In this document: positions 15,016-17,723 of the stretch, one piece after another
Layout of the letters: every line of letters begins with the position of its first letter
How positions within the stretch are numbered: the first letter of the stretch is position 1
DNA from: SFHK01 sp045538305
GTDB lineage: Bacteria > Bacillota > Clostridia > Christensenellales > Aristaeellaceae
Reading direction: 5' to 3'
DNA: 17,723 nucleotides
NCBI GenBank assembly: GCA_045538305.1
Contig: JAZSRC010000064.1
Coordinates: 1 to 17,723, forward strand
The notes under the pieces: model-generated
The model's input: only the letters and a program-made list of their open reading frames with translations
What the model was told of the DNA's origin: nothing
Database searches by the model: none
Translations under genes and position numbers: made by a program

Positions 15016-15044
15016 ATAAGAAATTCACGCACCGGAGGCGTTCC

Positions 15045-15950
15045 ATGTCGGCAGTTTCCAAAAAGAAAAAAAAGCGTTCCAAAAGAAACCCTCTGCTCAT
15101 CCCCCTGATTGTATTATGCACGCTGATAATCGCTTTGTCTGCATTTTACATCTATCACTACTATTCGTTCAAAATAGAAACCGAAAGGCAAAACCAGGCG
15201 CTTGCCCTGATGTATCAGGAAAAAGAGGCCGAGCTGAGCCGATTGATCACTCCCGAGCCGACAAATGAGCCGCAGCTGCAGGAGGCTCCCGACAGCGATA
15301 CCATCATCATACCGTATCCCACAAAACCAGCCGGGTATGCGCCGGAATTTGCCGAGCTTTATGAAATCAACAACGATCTGATTGGCTTTTTGAGTATTCC
15401 TCTGAAAACGGTAACGCCCATTGAGCTTCCCGTTGTTCAGCGCGACAATGAATTCTATTTGAACCACAATTTTTACGGCGAAGAAAGCAAAAGCGGAAGC
15501 GCGTTTCTGGATCAGGCGAATGAAATATGGCCTCAGGATCAGCACCTGATCATATACGGCCACAATATGAAAAATGGAACTATGTTTGCTCGCCTCAGCC
15601 GGTATCACACACTGGACTACGCAAAGTACAATCCCATTGTTTATTTCGACTCACTTTATGAAAAGGGAACTTATGCCGTTTTAGCCGCCCTCCAGCTGCC
15701 GGCAAAGGAGCTGGTAACAGACGGTTTTAACCTTCGCACCTTTGTTTTCGGCGACGTAAGCTTCAATGCATTTATGTATTCCCTTTCTCAGCGCGCGCTG
15801 TACGTTACAAATGTAGGCGCAGAGCCAGGCGATCAGCTGTTAACACTGGTAACTTGCTCCTACGACGAAGACGACGAACGGCTGGTATTGATAACAAGGC
15901 GGCTTCGTGAAGGCGAAACCGAGGACGACATACATCGTATCATCAAATGA
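15045..15950 (+). CDS. Class B sortase
   Basis: A 301-residue membrane-anchored transpeptidase. It has a Lys/Arg-rich N-terminus (residues 6-14), one transmembrane helix (about 16-38), a charged stretch and a Pro/Glu-rich linker (to about 100), then the sortase beta-barrel. The catalytic triad is visible: H173 in YGHNM, C271 in LVTCSY and R279 in ERLVLITRR; GTMFARLSRY after the His is usual in class B. Sortases cleave a C-terminal sorting motif and join the protein to peptidoglycan or pili. No sorting-signal protein is encoded in the window. GGAGG is six bases before ATG 15045. It leads a plus-strand cluster with two further genes and is divergent from spoIVA. Confidence 0.92.
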   Translation: MSAVSKKKKKRSKRNPLLIPLIVLCTLIIALSAFYIYHYYSFKIETERQNQALALMYQEKEAELSRLITPEPTNEPQLQEAPDSDTIIIPYPTKPAGYAPEFAELYEINNDLIGFLSIPLKTVTPIELPVVQRDNEFYLNHNFYGEESKSGSAFLDQANEIWPQDQHLIIYGHNMKNGTMFARLSRYHTLDYAKYNPIVYFDSLYEKGTYAVLAALQLPAKELVTDGFNLRTFVFGDVSFNAFMYSLSQRALYVTNVGAEPGDQLLTLVTCSYDEDDERLVLITRRLREGETEDDIHRIIK

Positions 15951-15978
15951 AATTAAACTACAAAGGAGCCAGAACGCA

Positions 15979-16782
15979 ATGATGCTCGCATCCGAACACT
16001 ATAGAGCGCTTTTAGAAGATACAGATATTAGCTCGCTTACCGATGTAGAATCCATCCAAACTGCGCTCAGAAAAATCGTATCCGACGCCCAGCAGCTGAC
16101 GCTTTCACAAATCAGCGACTCTACCACCCGTCAGCTGGGCAGCATCCTCTTTTCTCATGAAGCCGGCCTGATTTCCGCGCTTTCAGCGCTTAGACCTCCG
16201 GAAGTCAAATGGGAAAAGGAAAAAAGGATTACTCTGAACCTTTTGTTCTTCTTCATAAGCTTTATTGTTTCCCTTGCATGTATATCCCTCTCATGGGACG
16301 CAGGAAAGAAGCTGCTTGCCATACTTATCGGCGGAACCGAAATCCTTTCGGCTCTTGCGGTATTCTTTCCGCGTTATAAGCCAAAGGCCACAATTAACCA
16401 GAACGTTAATGCCGAGGCGCTTTTCTCGCTTATGGAACGGCGCATGGAAGCCATTGACAGGGATCTGGAAGCGTTTTTAAGTTTGCCCGGATCGGAGTCC
16501 GGCGAAGATGAAAGCGTGCTTCATCTGATCACAAAAGTAGTGTCAATGAAGCGCGAAGATCCGGAAAGCATACCGGATGAAATCATGACGCTGATTACCG
16601 CGCTGAGTATTTCCAGAGGCTATCAATTCCTTGACTATACGGAGGAAAATGCGCCTCTGTTTGACGTCATGCCAACCATACGCAACACCCGAACGATTGT
16701 ACCGGCGCTTCTGAAAAACGGAAAGCTGCTTGTACGCGGCATGGCCATTCATCATATAGACGAATCTTCGGAGGATGAGTAA
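15979..16782 (+). CDS. Two-TM protein of unknown function, possible GrpE-like C-terminal domain
   Basis: A 267-residue protein I do not recognise with certainty. An N-terminal helical part (1-80) is followed by two transmembrane helices (about 86-107 and 112-130) with a short loop containing Asp, then a charged helical region (NAEALFSLMERRMEAIDRDLEAFLSL) and a C-terminal part that looks beta-rich: LFDVMPT, then TRTIVPALLKNGKLLVRGMAI. This C-terminus resembles the pattern of the GrpE beta-domain (FDP..., V...GY..gdrvLRPA), which would suit the Hsp70-like protein encoded next. AAGGAG lies ten bases before ATG 15979; the next codon is also ATG. It starts 28 bp after the sortase and its stop is 4 bp before the Hsp70-like start, so the three genes are probably one operon. 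Confidence 0.7.
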   Translation: MMLASEHYRALLEDTDISSLTDVESIQTALRKIVSDAQQLTLSQISDSTTRQLGSILFSHEAGLISALSALRPPEVKWEKEKRITLNLLFFFISFIVSLACISLSWDAGKKLLAILIGGTEILSALAVFFPRYKPKATINQNVNAEALFSLMERRMEAIDRDLEAFLSLPGSESGEDESVLHLITKVVSMKREDPESIPDEIMTLITALSISRGYQFLDYTEENAPLFDVMPTIRNTRTIVPALLKNGKLLVRGMAIHHIDESSEDE

Positions 16783-16786
16783 AGAA

Positions 16787-17723
16787 ATGAGATACATTGG
16801 CATAGATATTGGCGATGGCGAAAGCGCCGTTTCAGTGTTGGAGGAAGACAGTGTTATTGAGCCTTCGATACAAACTATCGAAGGAACAGGCAGCATACTG
16901 TCTGTTGTCGGCATGTCCGGAACAGATATTCTGATTGGCGAGAAGGCACTATTGGACCGAAAGCTGGTCCAGCTCAGATCGCGCTTTAAAAGCCGCTTCC
17001 TGACAACGCTTGATTCTGAGCGCGATATCGAACGCTTCGCGCATGGTCTTAAGCAGTCGCTTATCAATGAATCGGAGGATTTTTTTGATGGAGATACTTA
17101 TGTCGCCGTCGGATGTCCTGCAGGTTGGAAGGAAAACGACAGACAGCGCTATCTTGAAATCATGAAAAAGGCCGGCTTTGATAACGCGCATATCGTTTCC
17201 GAATCGCGCGCCGCATTTTTCTACGCAAGATACGCTCATGAACTGAAAGTAGCGCCGGAGCTTCTTAATCAGACGACGCTGGTAATTGATATCGGTTCGT
17301 CCACAACCGATTTTGCCTACATTATCGGTGGTCGAGAATCTTCCATCGGTACATTTGGCGACGTATCACTGGGCGGTGGTCTGATTGAAGCTTGCATGCT
17401 CAAAAAGGCATTGGAGGCATCTTCCAGAAGAGAGATGCTTGAAAGCGTATTCAAGGCGTCTCCCTCGTGGAAAAATCGCTGCGAAATCACTGCAAGACGC
17501 TTAAAGGAACAGTATTTCCTGAACGAGGATGAATGGCTTAAAACGCCGTGCGTCGCCTCGGAAACGGTATATTATGACGAACCTGTAAAGGTGCGGTTTG
17601 AATTAAACGAACGCGCAATGCGCGAAATTCTTTCAACGCCCATGGATGAGCTGAACGGCGCAACCTTTACCGAATGCCTCAGCGATATTCTTCGTCATGC
17701 GGCTACGTCTACGAGAGATAACC
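16787..17723 (+). CDS. Hsp70-like (actin-fold) ATPase, 3' end cut by window edge
   Basis: Visible for 312 residues; the end is outside the window. The phosphate-1 motif is IGIDIGDGESAVSVLE (residues 4-19) and phosphate-2 is VIDIGSSTTDFAYI (166-179), as in Hsp70/DnaK and related actin-fold proteins. VAVGCPAGWKENDRQRYLEIMKKAGF...SESRAAFFYA matches the Hsp70 segment usually read as VPA.F...QR......AGL...NEPTAAAL, but NEPTAA is changed to SESRAA. After phosphate-2 comes LGGGLIEACM, like the LGG.d.d segment. It is a divergent Hsp70 homologue, not DnaK itself. ATG 16787 places the nucleotide motif near the N-terminus, but its spacing from GGAGG (16770-16774) is long at 12; an in-frame ATG at 16775 touches that site. 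The adjacent two-TM protein may be its partner. Confidence 0.85.
   Translation, partial: MRYIGIDIGDGESAVSVLEEDSVIEPSIQTIEGTGSILSVVGMSGTDILIGEKALLDRKLVQLRSRFKSRFLTTLDSERDIERFAHGLKQSLINESEDFFDGDTYVAVGCPAGWKENDRQRYLEIMKKAGFDNAHIVSESRAAFFYARYAHELKVAPELLNQTTLVIDIGSSTTDFAYIIGGRESSIGTFGDVSLGGGLIEACMLKKALEASSRREMLESVFKASPSWKNRCEITARRLKEQYFLNEDEWLKTPCVASETVYYDEPVKVRFELNERAMREILSTPMDELNGATFTECLSDILRHAATSTRDN

Larger units (their letters stand above)
14909..15047. repeat. 14-bp inverted repeat at the two divergent translation starts
   Basis: GGAGGCGTTCCATG occurs on the minus strand at 14909-14922 (spoIVA RBS and start) and on the plus strand at 15034-15047 (sortase RBS and start), each preceded by CCGG or CC. 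Both copies include ribosome binding site, spacer and start codon. Confidence 0.85.

Noticed and set aside
14912..15121. 70-codon N-terminal extension of spoIVA
   Set aside because: SpoIVA proteins begin at MxxxxIxxDIA; the extension runs through the divergent promoter region and the strong RBS sits directly before ATG 14911.
15114..15608. Minus-strand open frame of 164 codons opposite the sortase
   Set aside because: It is a shadow of the sortase gene, whose triad and RBS are clear; no start signal supports the antisense frame.

Overview
The window looks like a chromosomal segment of an anaerobic, endospore-forming member of the Bacillota (Clostridia sensu lato). The main reasons are a full-length SpoIVA, a class B sortase, strong AGGAGG-type ribosome binding sites, consensus sigma-A promoters, and an oxygen-sensitive radical-SAM sulfatase-maturating enzyme. 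The exact genus cannot be told from the sequence; a gut Clostridia is my best guess.

Layout. (1) 1-299: a minus-strand tRNA cluster read Val(UAC) > Asp(GUC) > Phe(GAA), with its own TTGACA-17-TATTAT promoter; tRNA-Phe is cut by the window edge. (2) 392-11991: eleven minus-strand genes packed at gaps of -4 to +64 bp, behind one promoter at 12035-12063 that overlaps a candidate CcpA (cre) site. In transcription order: AP-endonuclease-2-type TIM-barrel isomerase/epimerase, Gfo/Idh oxidoreductase (3), sulfatase-superfamily enzyme with Thr in place of the formylglycine Cys, Gfo/Idh oxidoreductase (2), AraC regulator, Gfo/Idh oxidoreductase (1), formylglycine-type sulfatase, sugar-binding protein, two ABC permeases, and a DMT/EamA transporter. 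(3) 12126-13373: a bidirectional terminator and the anaerobic sulfatase-maturating enzyme (anSME) with a perfect-consensus promoter. (4) 13387-14911: terminator and spoIVA, minus strand. (5) 14912-15044: divergent promoter region. (6) 15045-17723, plus strand: class B sortase, a two-TM protein with a possible GrpE-like C-terminus, and a divergent Hsp70-like ATPase cut by the window edge.

How the genes fit together (inference). The ABC transporter, which has no ATPase gene here and probably uses a shared MsmX-type ATPase, would import a small sulfated or otherwise esterified glycoside. Neither sulfatase has a signal peptide, so ester cleavage should be cytosolic; anSME would activate the Cys-type one. 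Three NAD(P)-dependent Gfo/Idh enzymes plus a TIM-barrel isomerase, with no recognisable glycoside hydrolase, suggest that the sugar is handled by oxidation (keto-sugar chemistry) rather than ordinary hydrolysis. AraC and cre control would make the system inducible and subject to carbon catabolite repression. The most notable points are this glycosidase-free sulfatase/oxidoreductase operon, the Thr-type sulfatase homologue, the altered metal-site residue in the TIM barrel, and the membrane-anchored GrpE-like/Hsp70-like pair beside the sortase.
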